A DNA stretch of 64,000 nt from Asparagopsis taxiformis (taxonomy: Eukaryota; Rhodophyta; Florideophyceae; Bonnemaisoniales; Bonnemaisoniaceae), in the NCBI GenBank assembly GCA_030407315.1, contig JALQPE010001740.1, positions 289,487 through 353,486 on the forward strand, written 5' to 3'. Shown one piece after another: positions 42,901-53,100 of the stretch. The notes beneath the pieces were generated by a model, which saw nothing but the letters and a program-made list of their open reading frames with translations, did not search any database and was not told where the DNA came from. The position numbers and the translations under genes were made by a program. Within the stretch, counting starts at the first letter, position 1, and each line of letters begins with the position of its first letter.

Positions 42901-44565
42901 CATGTAGCTGGCGACAAAAACGTAATGGCGGACATAATGACAAGATGGATGAAGGGCTATCGAGGCAAACGTGCATCAGTAAGGAGAATTACACGCCTTC
43001 TTTCAGAGCAAGACGTTGTGCAATCACCATTGGCAGACGGTTTCAAGGCACCAGAAGGTGATTGGATAAGAAAATCGCAAATGGAACACAAAACCAGAGT
43101 ACCAAGCAACGTCATAATGGACAAGAATGACTTTTGGAAGGTCGACGGCAAAGTATGGATCCCAGAGCATGATTCAGAGCTGCAATTGAAGCTATTAGTC
43201 ATAGCTCACTGCGGCAGAGCAGGACACAGAGGAAAAGAAGCGACTCAAAGCATTTTGTGCGAAGGATACTATTGGACAGGAATGAAGGATGATTGTCACG
43301 AGTTCATTGCAGCTTGCCTGCATTGTATTACTGGAAAGACAGGCCATAAGATTGCTCGTCCATTATCAACCACATTGCATGCGACGGCACCTAACGAAGT
43401 TATTCACTTTGATTACCTATACATGGGCCCGGGAATCGGAAACATGAAGTATATACTGGTAATACGCGATGACTTGTCAGGCTATCTTTGGCTTACCCCT
43501 ACACAGCGAGCGGATGCTCAGACTGCCGCCGCCGAAATATCTCGATGGATACGAGTGTTTACATTGATGTTATTCTGGGTAAGTGACCAGGGATCTCATT
43601 TCCATAATGTGACAATGGAAAACCTAGCTAAGAGCTACAACATTACTCATCGATTTACAGTGGCATATTCACCATGGGTTAACGGCACAGTTGAAAGCTG
43701 CATGAAGCATGTGCAAGCCGCATACCGATGCTTACAATCAGAGATGATGTTAGGACCTCAAGACTGGCCTACGACTGTTGGTATGATACAGACAGTACTG
43801 AATGAGGCACCGCTGAGACGATTAGGCTCCAGGGCGGATGGCACACATAGAACGCCATTGGAGGTAATGACTGGCATAAAACCTGCTCGTTCAATGCTTT
43901 ACACAAGCCAAATCGGCACAGCTGAGCACAGTCCACGGAAAATAGAAAAAGTCAGAGCAATGCAGCTCATGGAATGCGACAAACTTCAAACAGCTTTTGA
44001 GTTCATACACAAGGATGTCGCTACAAAGGTTTCTACAAACCGAGCACGGCAAATTAAGTATCATAATGACAAAACAAATGTAACTAAGGCCAACTTTACT
44101 ACCGGTGATTTCGTGCTGGTGCGACGCCCACAAGACAAAGGACATAAACAGTCCTTCCGATGGGTTGGGCCAAGACGTATCAAGGGAGTGGTTGGTGAGG
44201 TTGTTTATGATGTAGAGAATATTTTAACAAAGCATGTTGAGCGGGTGCACGCCGAACGACTAATACTGTATCGAGCAGATCAAGACGGTAAGGAAATAAG
44301 CAAAGAGTTGCTTAATCATGCTAAACACAGCGAGACCAAATATGAATTGATAGAGGAGCTGATGGGAATCAGTGGTTCAGACAAGGATGGAATATACATA
44401 CAGGTGAAGTGGACGGGTCTGCCAGAAAAGCAGGATTGGACGTGGCAACCGATCAGAGAACTATACGAGGATGTCCCAGAAATGGTTATGGACTTCTTAG
44501 ATGGATGCAAAAAGTCAGTCGCAAAGCAGGCAAAGAAATTGTTGTCAGGATCTACATCAAAATGA
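39907..44565 (+). CDS. Gypsy-3 gag-pol polyprotein
   Basis: 1,552 residues in one frame. Gag spans residues 1 to about 310, with an atypical zinc knuckle (CLNKSC, RHYVLTEC; C-X4-C-X6-H-X5-C). The protease loop reads CADGGSDLNIIP near residue 335 instead of DTG/DSG. Reverse transcriptase: FDYRPVNAVT (~618), FATVDFVSGYWQLP and the catalytic AWLDDFVLHS (~716). RNase H: YTDASDEFWSAV (~879) and YTDHRNLLFVF. Integrase: HCGRAGHRG and CLHC (~1100-1137), then HFDYLYM (~1167), SDQGSHF (~1225) and GTVESCM (~1261). A C-terminal chromodomain-like segment, IQVKWTGLPEKQDWTWQP (~1497), ends the protein. Gag and pol are fused without frameshift. All catalytic acids are present, so it may be active. Confidence 0.95.
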   Translation: MADDANSEACQSETGSSSTVFSAIAHPVLRSVDPVKVAQFLKERERYEIDVAEKKKEVPSLTKATYKVSVDTGMLRRMHFLGRFKEIAPGKTFGQLTGAHIEKWVKSLVEREDTTFDHAIIERAIASLRMPMSIADPEARIMEYCNEFFGRLEAVGYENFKEVSPKKTIKLLQDHLYPVRFKEVVQKTLEYHETIQSDVVGYIEQLCEEAKAFEKYKDVSRQATVRGKFRNNDNHVEKQGSEPHYRRNNKGGSKKRPLCLNKSCASIGLRHYVLTECEITSKAEAKRLLREANKSRNQYQKEQAKIVKKLESSDDKSTIVKASFANCVDSIICADGGSDLNIIPPEVLKEVQKKNGEVKVVQFDTPRNFGLAATTDEHGNNINITCDKFATMNIELYIRHGYYLELRNMTWHVSTTSMSEPILGRPTLELLGINTKELLAAAVDRLGNSVDMSSANAYSEYPEGSIARIISNGIYHSDKGVQCDADFEEEDWLDLGPDNDEEVDNCIEECMKEASENGITVTGAMKLKQMFETYRDVMRVRLGNDPPADVEPMKVEIRSDAKPVAAKPRSFSMEGRKFMENYVDRVIQYGFGKVTTTAKWVAAPVLVAKPPPANFRLTFDYRPVNAVTVDMNWPMPRIESELSDVAGSTYFATVDFVSGYWQLPLSIESQELLSFTTSNRIIMPTRCTQGAKNAGPNFQSKIEPLFATIRHALKAWLDDFVLHSRSEDDHLQVIEQFLSTCRKKRLKISVRKSKFFLRSVRWCGRILDGDGITYDPRNLSGLTDMHLPRMASELCEYIHCLQWMSTNIPDFAQRIAPLRQILEAAYDRAGARTKRKIKCIPLESIGWSTTHSSAFMDLQDELKKLAKLAHKEPGKVTCIYTDASDEFWSAVITQTTPTDLTKELASQKHDPMAFLGSAFKQTEKLWTTFEKEAYAIYQVFKKLDYLLLTERETHIYTDHRNLLFVFNPLALDPALGRHVISKVQRWGLYLSRFSYVIEHVAGDKNVMADIMTRWMKGYRGKRASVRRITRLLSEQDVVQSPLADGFKAPEGDWIRKSQMEHKTRVPSNVIMDKNDFWKVDGKVWIPEHDSELQLKLLVIAHCGRAGHRGKEATQSILCEGYYWTGMKDDCHEFIAACLHCITGKTGHKIARPLSTTLHATAPNEVIHFDYLYMGPGIGNMKYILVIRDDLSGYLWLTPTQRADAQTAAAEISRWIRVFTLMLFWVSDQGSHFHNVTMENLAKSYNITHRFTVAYSPWVNGTVESCMKHVQAAYRCLQSEMMLGPQDWPTTVGMIQTVLNEAPLRRLGSRADGTHRTPLEVMTGIKPARSMLYTSQIGTAEHSPRKIEKVRAMQLMECDKLQTAFEFIHKDVATKVSTNRARQIKYHNDKTNVTKANFTTGDFVLVRRPQDKGHKQSFRWVGPRRIKGVVGEVVYDVENILTKHVERVHAERLILYRADQDGKEISKELLNHAKHSETKYELIEELMGISGSDKDGIYIQVKWTGLPEKQDWTWQPIRELYEDVPEMVMDFLDGCKKSVAKQAKKLLSGSTSK

Positions 44566-44605
44566 CTACATACACCTGAAGCATCTGGTGATAGTCATGG
44601 GGCGG

Positions 44606-44854
44606 TGTGGAGATTGAAGATCCTAACACGAAATAATAACGGTGAAGAGAATGAAAGAATGCAAGAGGTTTAAGAGGAGAGTGACGCGTAATAATTACAT
44701 CACATGTTGCGATGGTAATTATTACAGGATAGGATATAAACATTAGATTATGTTAGCAGTATAAAAGGCAGTACCACATTGCACTCTGGTGAGAGTGGTA
44801 CAGGCAGATTGGGGAATAAGTTGTGTGTCAGCTTCGATTGTACTAACGGTCTAT
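44606..44854 (+). repeat. Gypsy-3 3' LTR
   Basis: Same sequence as the 5' LTR by eye, preceded by a short G-rich tract (GGGGCGG) at 44599-44605 that can serve as polypurine tract. Right duplication copy ACTAG at 44855-44859. Confidence 0.93.
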
Positions 44855-44859
44855 ACTAG

Positions 44860-45022
44860 TACACCTGCTTGGGCAAATGCGGGGACAGGAGTCTCGAGAA
44901 AGAATCGACTTCAACTCAACATTCTTGACAGCATTCTGCTCACCATTGTCTGCCCACACATTTGTTGACAACAAAACCGCTGCAATGAGGAATGAGACGG
45001 TCACCACTTTGGTCACATTCAT
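44860..45022 (-). pseudogene. Paralog B, 5' part (signal peptide and first cysteines)
   Basis: From ATG 45022 it encodes MNVTKVVTVSFLIAAVLLS, a typical signal peptide, then an acidic stretch and CPRICPSRC, where gypsy-3 interrupts. It aligns with the start of paralog C (MNFPRLMVISSILVAVLLS, CRACPSRC). Confidence 0.85.
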
Positions 45023-45141
45023 GGCTTCTTTACGAAAGTTTGCCCTGGACAGGTTGGATTGAAACAGGAAACTGTGGATTGCAAGTTGTCGGTATGTCTG
45101 GAGGATGACCAGGTCTTGGCCGAGATGCGACTTTTATGCCC

Positions 45142-45150
45142 ATTATATAC
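45142..45150 (-). promoter_or_regulatory. TATA box of paralog B
   Basis: Reads GTATATAAT on the minus strand, about 122 bp before the start codon. Confidence 0.5.
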
Positions 45151-48100
45151 CCAATTCTACGGCAAATGTTTACTCTTCCACCATCTCTAGCTATCGAATT
45201 GCTACTCTTAGGATGGTGCATTGTATGTGACCTATGGACTCGTGACCTATCATTGTTATCGACATAGATCTCGATAGTCGATCTATGTTGCATGTACCCC
45301 TTATCCTCATTGAGCAACTCAAATGATTTGTGGTGCTACGGCTTCCACAATCTATCAATCATGGCAGCTCAACAAAGGTAAGTGTGACGCGATACAGTCT
45401 TGTATAATACCCGGTGTGTATATCTAGTAGCGTCATATACTTGTGAATTTATGGAGACGCATGCGCACTTCCTCCTGTTCGGTTGACGCACGTCTGTAAG
45501 GACTAGCTCCTATGCTGTGGTATCACCGAAGCAGTGACTTACGCTTTGAGTCGTTATATCTTTGATACCCTCATAGACATCAGCTTGAATAAACATCCCA
45601 ACAGACCATAAGCGTGGCACGGTATATTGCCCACTCGAAGCTGGAAGCATCGCACCACATAGCTGTCATGCCTCCTTTGTCTCCCGCTGGATGATGCATT
45701 TTAATCGTGCTTCTGAAACACATATACAGATTAGATATTGTTATGTTCGTTACATAGTGTTGTCTCTCATTGAATTCAATCATGCGAGTAAACAGCTGTC
45801 GAGCAGGGGTTTTCCACATAATAGTGTCGGCTGACTCTCACATACCTGGCATGTTTCGCACAGATGAAGCTGAACATGTAACGTATGCAGCACATTTGCA
45901 ATGTCTGTAACCTCTGAAGTAACAGCTGATCAAGTGACACACGCGGTGGTTTCGAGGTGAGGAATTGCTGACCTGTTCGATAATCGGGGAACTCCTCCAC
46001 CCTTAATTCCACTGAAACCAAATATCCCCGATTCTTTGAGACGCGTTGCAACGATACCATGTCCTGCAGGGATTGGGACCATGGAAACAAATGATCAATG
46101 CCGCCTAAACGAGCCTGGATGTGATATTTTGTTGTTCTGTTGTGTACAACGAATGGAGATCAATGTGGACCAGAAGGCAGAATGGCTACCCGAGTAGTGA
46201 TGTACGCCTTGCGCAATTCGCACGTCTCGTGGGAGCAATATTATCAGAGCAGTTTGGAGAGGTTTACAGAATATGAGAATGGGAGCGACACGAGCGAAAC
46301 CAAAACTAGATGACGTGGGGGACAAGGCCTATTCTCGTGGAAGAATGGACGCTGATTCTGATAACCCTATCGCCTATCTGGGGTCATACCTTCATTGCGA
46401 AAGTGATTTTTCGTAAGCGTTGTCCCTTTGCCGGACACAACTGTCGTTTCTCTGTCAACAAGCATCAACACCGGCACACCTCATACTGTATATGCACGTA
46501 GCGAAATGAGACACAGCACTGCTTTAGGGCTTTATCCATGACCAAATGTCATATGAATTCAATTTCCTTGTTAACGACATCAGGGCAGAAGTTGCACATG
46601 GACGTTTACCCTGATGACAGTAAATGCCACCAAGGATTTACACCCACGGGCGAACTTCCGCAATGAGTTGTGTGCGACGACATTGTGTGGGTGTATCCTG
46701 AGTGGACTGAGTTGGGTGGTAGACGAGACGACCAAAGCAATGTGCAATATCAAAACGTCGCATGACTAGTGGTGCCAGAAAGCTGTGTGAAAAGAAAATA
46801 GGGGTGTCTTCCAACAAGAACTGGTGAAGCGAACACGGCTTTGCTCGGTCTCGCAGCGGAGGGGTATTTCAGTTGCGATCATCAACCGAATTGGAAAGCA
46901 CAGGAGCGTGCAAAATGCCCAAGCGCCTCACCTGTATGAAGCAAAAGCATCCATCGCACTGAATATCGGCAGTGGCTGCCTGGTTCAACTGTTGGGAGCT
47001 TAGACATGACGACATGTCGGAACAATCATGGCACATTGAATGAAACGCTCTGCTCGGTTAGGGTTGGATTCCGACTCGAGACCACACATTGTTGCTTGTC
47101 ATGTTCATGTCGACAAGGCAAAAACAAAATGCACTGGAGGCAATGCATCAAAGGCATTTCTCAATAGGCGCTGGCGACATGGTATTGGTTGCTGTCCAGC
47201 AGCGCGACACTTTGAATGATCATTTAATGTTGTCATCTCCGGGGAAGGCACGGGTGGCGTTCTTCATATGTCGCAGGGAGATTATCGTCACCTCATGCCC
47301 TTGCGTCGTCCTGCGGTTGTGATCATGCCAGAAACCTGTTTCTCCCCAGACTGACCCCCGGGCTGAGCGGCCGACGTCGACAGCACGACTACACCTGAGT
47401 GGCGGACAGTCTGTCTTTACCTGTAACTTTGAAATCTCGTAAATATCTGGCAACTTGTCTAGTTCCATCCAATTAAAATACCTTAATGTGTCTAAACTTC
47501 AACATTTTGAAATGAGTGGATGGATTACTTTTGGATAAACTTGATACACCAACTCATGCAGTACATCGCTAGAATTATGTTACACTGCGGTATAGTGTAG
47601 TGTAGTGATGACACAAGTTGTTCTACGTAGCACATGCCGTTGACAATTCCAGAGGTGTCATTCAAAGGTCTACGGATTCTATTCATGACTTCAGACAAGA
47701 GTCTGCTTGTACGACCAGCGGATATCGTTCTGAGCTAGCTTTCAGTGCGGTACAACCATGTCTTTCTCCTAGCTGAATCATAAAAAGATAATAAAACATA
47801 AATACACGTTCACAGAGGCATTGATACGCGTTGACTTGTAATCCGTTTTCCAAGGACACATCTTATTCCGTTTTTTGTCTTGTGCGTTATCCTGAGCCCA
47901 TGTTTCACACTGTACAGTGAGAGCGAGCGATAGGTCAAAAACTTCTGGGAGACCATGCCCTGTTCTGTACTTACCTTTGCTTGACTTTGACCATTGTTGA
48001 ACTTACGTAAGCACAAGAGTTGAGATCTAGACTCATTATATGGACATCCTCACAAGCATTGAAACTATTTCTTTATTCTATCATCGATCCATTTCATTGT

Positions 48101-48235
48101 ATTGGACCACATCAGATTATCAATTCAAACAAAACACTCTTCAGTGTCCTGGGTATGGAATTTTCACTCTTCATAAACGAAATGCACTCATCCTCTAGAA
48201 TACCAATTTTTCTATCGCATCATAGTAGGTAACAA
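45151..48235. other. Spacer between paralogs B and C with a possible gypsy relic
   Basis: AT-rich, only short ORFs. At 47089-47322 a 77-codon frame reads FSIGAGDMVLVAVQQRDTL then SSPGKARVAFF, loosely like the post-integrase GDxVL...W.GPARV segment of gypsy polyproteins; an old remnant is possible. A small inverted repeat (CATAGATC/GATCTATG) lies near 45260-45290. Nothing else is supported. Confidence 0.35.
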
Positions 48236-49117
48236 CTATTCAGAATGGGGACCACATTGGTTAAATTCTGGAATTGTCACGCCATCACAAACCGTTGTGC
48301 AACAAGAAGCAACCACTCCATTTCCGAGGCTTGCAAACCTGAAGAACGTGTTCGGCACACAAATATCTTCCAGCAAGTCATCATAGCACGCATCCAAACA
48401 ATCCTGATCTATATCCCCTGTAGCCTGGAGAAGGATCACAGTGCTAGTCGAGGTACCACAAGTACAAACACCAGAAATCCCTGGTCGAGCAATTGCACCC
48501 TGCATTGTCAATTGGCAGGACGGCGAGGGCGTGGGCGTACGCGAAGGTGTCACTGTCGGTGCAGGCGACGCGGCTGTGGTAACCGGTGCTGTTGAAGCGG
48601 CAGTTGTCATTGCTGCAGTGGTAATGGCAGCAGTAGTTGTCGGTGGCGGGGGTGTAACCGTCTCAGACACAGGAAGAGCACAGATAAGTCCAGAAGCAGA
48701 GCCACCAATTGCGCAGCTCCTGACGACGCATCCAAGGACCCTAAATATCGGTGGGGTACAGTCATCAATGGCCTGTTGGATAGTCGGGCGACATATATTT
48801 GGACACGATGTCGGGGTAGGGGGTGTAGTTGTTGTGGAAGGTAAGCATCGGAAACTCCGTCGACGACGAGGACAGGAGGGATCACGCACTACCTGGCAAC
48901 CTTGATCCACTGCACATTGAACACCACAGAAATCCCTCGCACGTCTGCGATTGACGCATCTACTCGGGCATGCCCGACAATCTTGTCGAGAAAGAAGTGC
49001 CTTCAATTGATCACTGCTTTTCACGACATTCTTGTTATCACTCTGAGCGTACACAGATTTGGACAGCAACACTGCTACCAGAATAGAAGAGATGACCATA
49101 AGCCTTGGGAAATTCAT
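48236..49117 (-). CDS. Secreted cysteine-rich protein (paralog C)
   Basis: 293 residues, intact. The signal peptide (ISSILVAVLLSKSVYA) is followed by an eight-Cys N-terminal domain (CRACPSRCVNRRRA, FCGVQCAVDQGC, RDPSC, FRC), a middle Cys segment (SCPNICRPTIQQAIDDC, LGCVVRSC, LICALPV), a Thr/Ala/Pro linker with TTAAMTTAAS-type repeats likely to be O-glycosylated, and the ten-Cys C-terminal domain (CQLTMQGAIARPGI, GVCTCGT, CYDDLLEDICVPNTFF, CCTTVCDG, FNQC). It shares its architecture with B and, without the middle segment, with A. All three lie on the same strand within 14 kb, a tandem family. No enzyme or lectin motif is visible; the role is unknown. Confidence 0.9.
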   Translation of the reverse strand: MNFPRLMVISSILVAVLLSKSVYAQSDNKNVVKSSDQLKALLSRQDCRACPSRCVNRRRARDFCGVQCAVDQGCQVVRDPSCPRRRRSFRCLPSTTTTPPTPTSCPNICRPTIQQAIDDCTPPIFRVLGCVVRSCAIGGSASGLICALPVSETVTPPPPTTTAAITTAAMTTAASTAPVTTAASPAPTVTPSRTPTPSPSCQLTMQGAIARPGISGVCTCGTSTSTVILLQATGDIDQDCLDACYDDLLEDICVPNTFFRFASLGNGVVASCCTTVCDGVTIPEFNQCGPHSE

Positions 49118-49250
49118 GATGAATCTGTTCTGGTTTGTTCACTTTCGGTACTGATGAATGAGGGTTGAAAGAGAAAACAATAGATCCTTAGCGTGAGTAT
49201 GTTGGTGGATGATGAAGCGGAGATAGAAGAGATTTTGGATAGAGCCTATT

Positions 49251-49260
49251 CCTTTATATT
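49251..49260 (-). promoter_or_regulatory. TATA box of paralog C
   Basis: AATATAAAGG on the minus strand, about 135 bp before the start codon. Confidence 0.45.
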
Positions 49261-49380
49261 GTGAATCTGAAGGCAGCTCCAACACGATACCAGGCCTTCT
49301 TTCGCAATAGCCGCAGTAGAATGGTACAGTAGTGGGTCAACAAGCCATGTCCTCTATCATTTGAAGCAGCGTCACCTTTA

Positions 49381-49878
49381 ATGATATTGAAAGTGTGGAA
49401 CGTTACACTATTTCATATTCCAGGTAAGCAACTTGGTGATGGAGACACAGTTGAGTGGGTTCCTGAATTCCCTATATCACGTAGAATAGTCTCGCGACCA
49501 AAAACTTGGAACATCACCCCGGTATGAATTGTTCTGATGCGGTGATGCATGGAATGGAAAGCTGAATGACAGACAACCTTTTGTGTCATATCCAAGTGAG
49601 AAGTATTCAGTAAAACTCTTGTCAATGGAAGTGACAAAGTGACACATACAGGGTTTAAGTAAATTGAGGGAAAGACAGAAGGGCCCACTACATATACGTG
49701 TCTCATGAAAGGAATTGAGGTACACGTGAATGCAATGAGCACACAGTGGGAAAATTATCCAGCGGGGTGCAAGCATTACAGCTTGGTCTGTGAGCAGTTC
49801 AAGAATGCCTTCCGGAGGCCTGGAAGGAACAAGTCGTTGTTGGGATACTGCTACCCGAAAGATGAAAACTATTGTTGA
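49381..49878 (+). pseudogene. Possible two-exon gene or gene remnant
   Basis: 49381-49527 is open (MILKVWNVTLFHIPGKQLGD, then DTVEWVPEFP) and continues open to the left back to about 49331. 49705-49878 is open (MKGIEVHVNAMSTQWENYPA, then CKHYSLVCEQ, GYCYPKDENYC, stop). GTATGA at about 49522 and an AG before ACAGAAGGG near 49674 could be intron ends that keep the frame. Both pieces look protein-like, with four Cys in the second, but I know no homolog. Equally it may be a decayed gene end; no upstream start region is clear. Confidence 0.3.
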
Positions 49879-49965
49879 AGTAATTTTTCGAGTCTGGTGT
49901 GCTTCGAGTCCGCAATGAAAAAGAAGTGCTCCTTTCCGTATTTGTCACGCATTCCAAATAATGCG

Positions 49966-50073
49966 TGTCGGATGATCATACCACTAGCTGTAAGCACTAA
50001 GTCCACAGTATTTATACGCCGCCGATCACGCCGACTACAATAAAGTTATGTATCATCGTCTGCCTAGACAACA
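49966..50073 (+). repeat. Copia 5' LTR
   Basis: TGTCGGATGATC to CTAGACAACA, 108 bp, TG...CA ends. TATTTATA at about 50010 and AATAAAG at about 50039 supply promoter and poly(A) signals in very little space. Confidence 0.95.
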
Positions 50074-50109
50074 GGTTATGGGCCCAGAACGCTAACCACT
50101 ACGCCCTCA
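50074..50109 (+). promoter_or_regulatory. Copia primer-binding site, half-tRNA type (initiator Met)
   Basis: GGTTATGGGCCCAG is the complement of the anticodon arm of initiator tRNA-Met (GGGCCCATAACC), as used by Drosophila copia and Ty5. The following AACGCTAACCACTACGCC reads on the other strand like the D-arm of the same tRNA. The site contains an ATG (50078) that opens a five-codon ORF before the main start. Confidence 0.8.
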
Positions 50110-50183
50110 GCACACCGCACAACACCCCAATCCCACCTCCCTTCTCCCACCAACACCATCCACGCGCGACGCCCTACACCGCC

Positions 50184-53100
50184 GTGAAGCATCAACATAC
50201 ACAACGTGCGACGCCCTACACCGCCGGATCACCCACCACAGCCGCCCCAACAGTTTCAAAACGATCCATCAACATTCCCAACCCTACCCCACCCCCTCCC
50301 ATTTCCCAGGCGGCCGAAGACCGCTCAACACGGCGACGTCGATACGCCACACAACGGCGACGCCAACAGGAACTGGACAGACTCCCGGACGATCTCTTCG
50401 CACAAGCTACAATTGAAGAGGAACACAATACAACTCCGGCCGCTATGGCAAACCAAACGCCCACACCCTCTGCCAACAACCCCAATCCCTCCCCGATACC
50501 CACAACCATCCCCCACTTCGAATTTCCCCCACTCACACACACAAATCTCATCCAATGGTCCCTCAGCATCCGCAGTTATGCATCCATTCACAACATCACA
50601 CCATACGTCATTGGCCCCACACCGCCCGAGCCCAAAGACGCAAACGAACGCCAACTACACCACTACAGACTGTCCCTCGCTCGTCTCCTCATCGTCCCAC
50701 ACATTTCCCCACCCATACTCAAAAGTATTAGTCCAACAATACTATCCGGACACCCCTCGGGCATCTACAACTTCCTCAAAGACAAACTCTCCATCATCCC
50801 ACCGCAGCACACCGAAACCAACTTACGACTCACAGCCGCCAGACTCCAACACACACCCGGAACTCCCATCACAGAATATATCACAAGACACCGCGACCTC
50901 CGTGATACAATGCTACAGTCCGGATTTCCCAACATTGAAGATGACACCACAACCGTGCAGTTCGTGCTGGACGGACTTAAACATCTTCCCAGCTGGACAC
51001 CACTAATACGCGAAGTGGCCAACTTTCACAACTTCCACAACGGTGAACGACCAAACTTGGAACTCGTATTCACGATGCTAGTAGAACATGAACAAGCCGT
51101 CCCCATCCAACCAGTAACTACAACACACCATCCACCGTTGCCTCCTATCCCACCGAACATACCCTATCCGCCCTCCACACCAGCCTGGCAAACACACTGG
51201 CAAGATCCCGGATACTATACCCCCACATATCCATATCGAGCAAGAGGACGTCGTGGCCGAGGCACCAAAAGATACCAGCGCACTCCTCAAGGACATCCAA
51301 TTCGCCATATACCACCTCCCCCCTTCCACAACGGTCACTGGTGTAGCTACCATGGATCACCAACACACACTACACAGACGTGCCGAGCCCGACAAGTACA
51401 ACTGCAGCACAATAATACCAGAGAAACCCACCAAGCTCACTATGGCTTTCTCCCTCCACCAATTCACCCACCACCGCTACAAAACGAAGCAGCCCCAACT
51501 ACACCACCAACAACCCAGTGGCACCAACCACAACACGCAGTATACACCGGAAACACACAAGCTGCCGCACCATCCCCTCCTAGCATATACCAACTACCTG
51601 ACACACCAGCGCAGGACAGTGTAACGGATACACAACTCGACACTTCATATACCAGCACAATAAACACTCCTTCCTCCGCCTCGTACATACTGGACTCCGG
51701 TGCCTATCCAACCCACCTACGGAAACCCTATCCCACCATGCAGCCCAAAGCTACCACCACCACGGTAGCATCTGGACAACAATGCCCAACCACACACCAG
51801 GGTCCCGTCCACTTAGACATTCCAAACCAAACCACACTCCACATTCCACACGCAGTCACACTACCCACCGCCACACACAACTTGATCTCCGTCAGCCAAC
51901 TGGCTGACAGAAACGACATAATATTCCAAAAAGACGCAGCATACATCACTTATCGACAACCCCCTCCCTCGCCCAGCCAAATTCGAGCCACTGCCACAAA
52001 GCAGAATAACATGTATTGCCTCCCCGCACCCACTGTAGCACCGCCAACAAACACCCATGACCATCACACGGAGCCCAAACCACATCCTGGACTGAGCGCT
52101 ACCCATCCACAAAACAGATGCCACGGCGCGCGCTCACAGCCTAAACAAACATCAAAACCCAAACAACAACAACCAACACACACAAACACGAACAGGCCAC
52201 GCGTCACGGTACCTCCCAGAGCCATCCTACGCCACACTACAACCCCGAAGCCATTCCGTCTTTCCACAAACATCCCATGTCACCAGCGACAACTCCCCGT
52301 ACCACCCAGCACTCAACAACAACCCAAACGCCCGCCTACCCCCCAACCCAGACCATCCCTCCCTCCAAAAACAGCAAAGAACCGCCCTAAACCTAACAAT
52401 CCGACCATCCATCCCCCATCACCGACACAAACATACAATATCACCCCCAGCCCTCACATCCCTCACCCAAAAACCACAACGCCACACCAACTAGAGCCAA
52501 TACGCACACAAAACACCATCACCCCTATCACTACGCCACACACCCAACCAAAAACAAATCAACACACAACACAAACCATACCGATCCCTACCTCAGTCCA
52601 ATCTCTCCCAGAAACTACACGAGATTACCACGACTGGCATCTACGCCTCGGTCACCTACATCCAACAAGAATACACCAACTTGCCAAGTCAAACCTTGTA
52701 CACGGACTGCCATCATCCCTCCAAAACCCACCTCCAGAAATTACGTGCACCGGATGCGCAATAGGCAAACAGCCATCTGCACCATTCCAAAAACATCGCA
52801 GGCGAACCGCCACACTCGGATCTCACATACACACAGATGTATGTGGCCCTCTACCAAACCCCTCCATTAACGGCAACAGATACTTCTCAACGTTCACAGA
52901 TGAAAACAGCCGTTTTATCCACGTACACTTTGCCAAACGCAAAAGTGACGCCGCTGCATACATTAAACAGCACATATCACACATCCACTCTAGCTCACCA
53001 TGTCGAGTGACGGATATCACGATGGACAATGCCAATGAGTACTTCTCCAAGGAACTGCAAAAATTCTACGAAGACAACGGCATCACTGTACACCCAACAA

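Larger units (their letters stand above)
39617..44854 (+). mobile_element. Gypsy-3: intact Ty3/gypsy element inserted in paralog B
   Basis: Two 249-bp LTRs that look identical, one uninterrupted gag-pol ORF and a matching target duplication mark a complete, recent insertion. It is AT-richer than gypsy-1 and gypsy-2 and belongs to a different lineage (WLDD reverse transcriptase motif, atypical protease and zinc knuckle). Confidence 0.95.
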
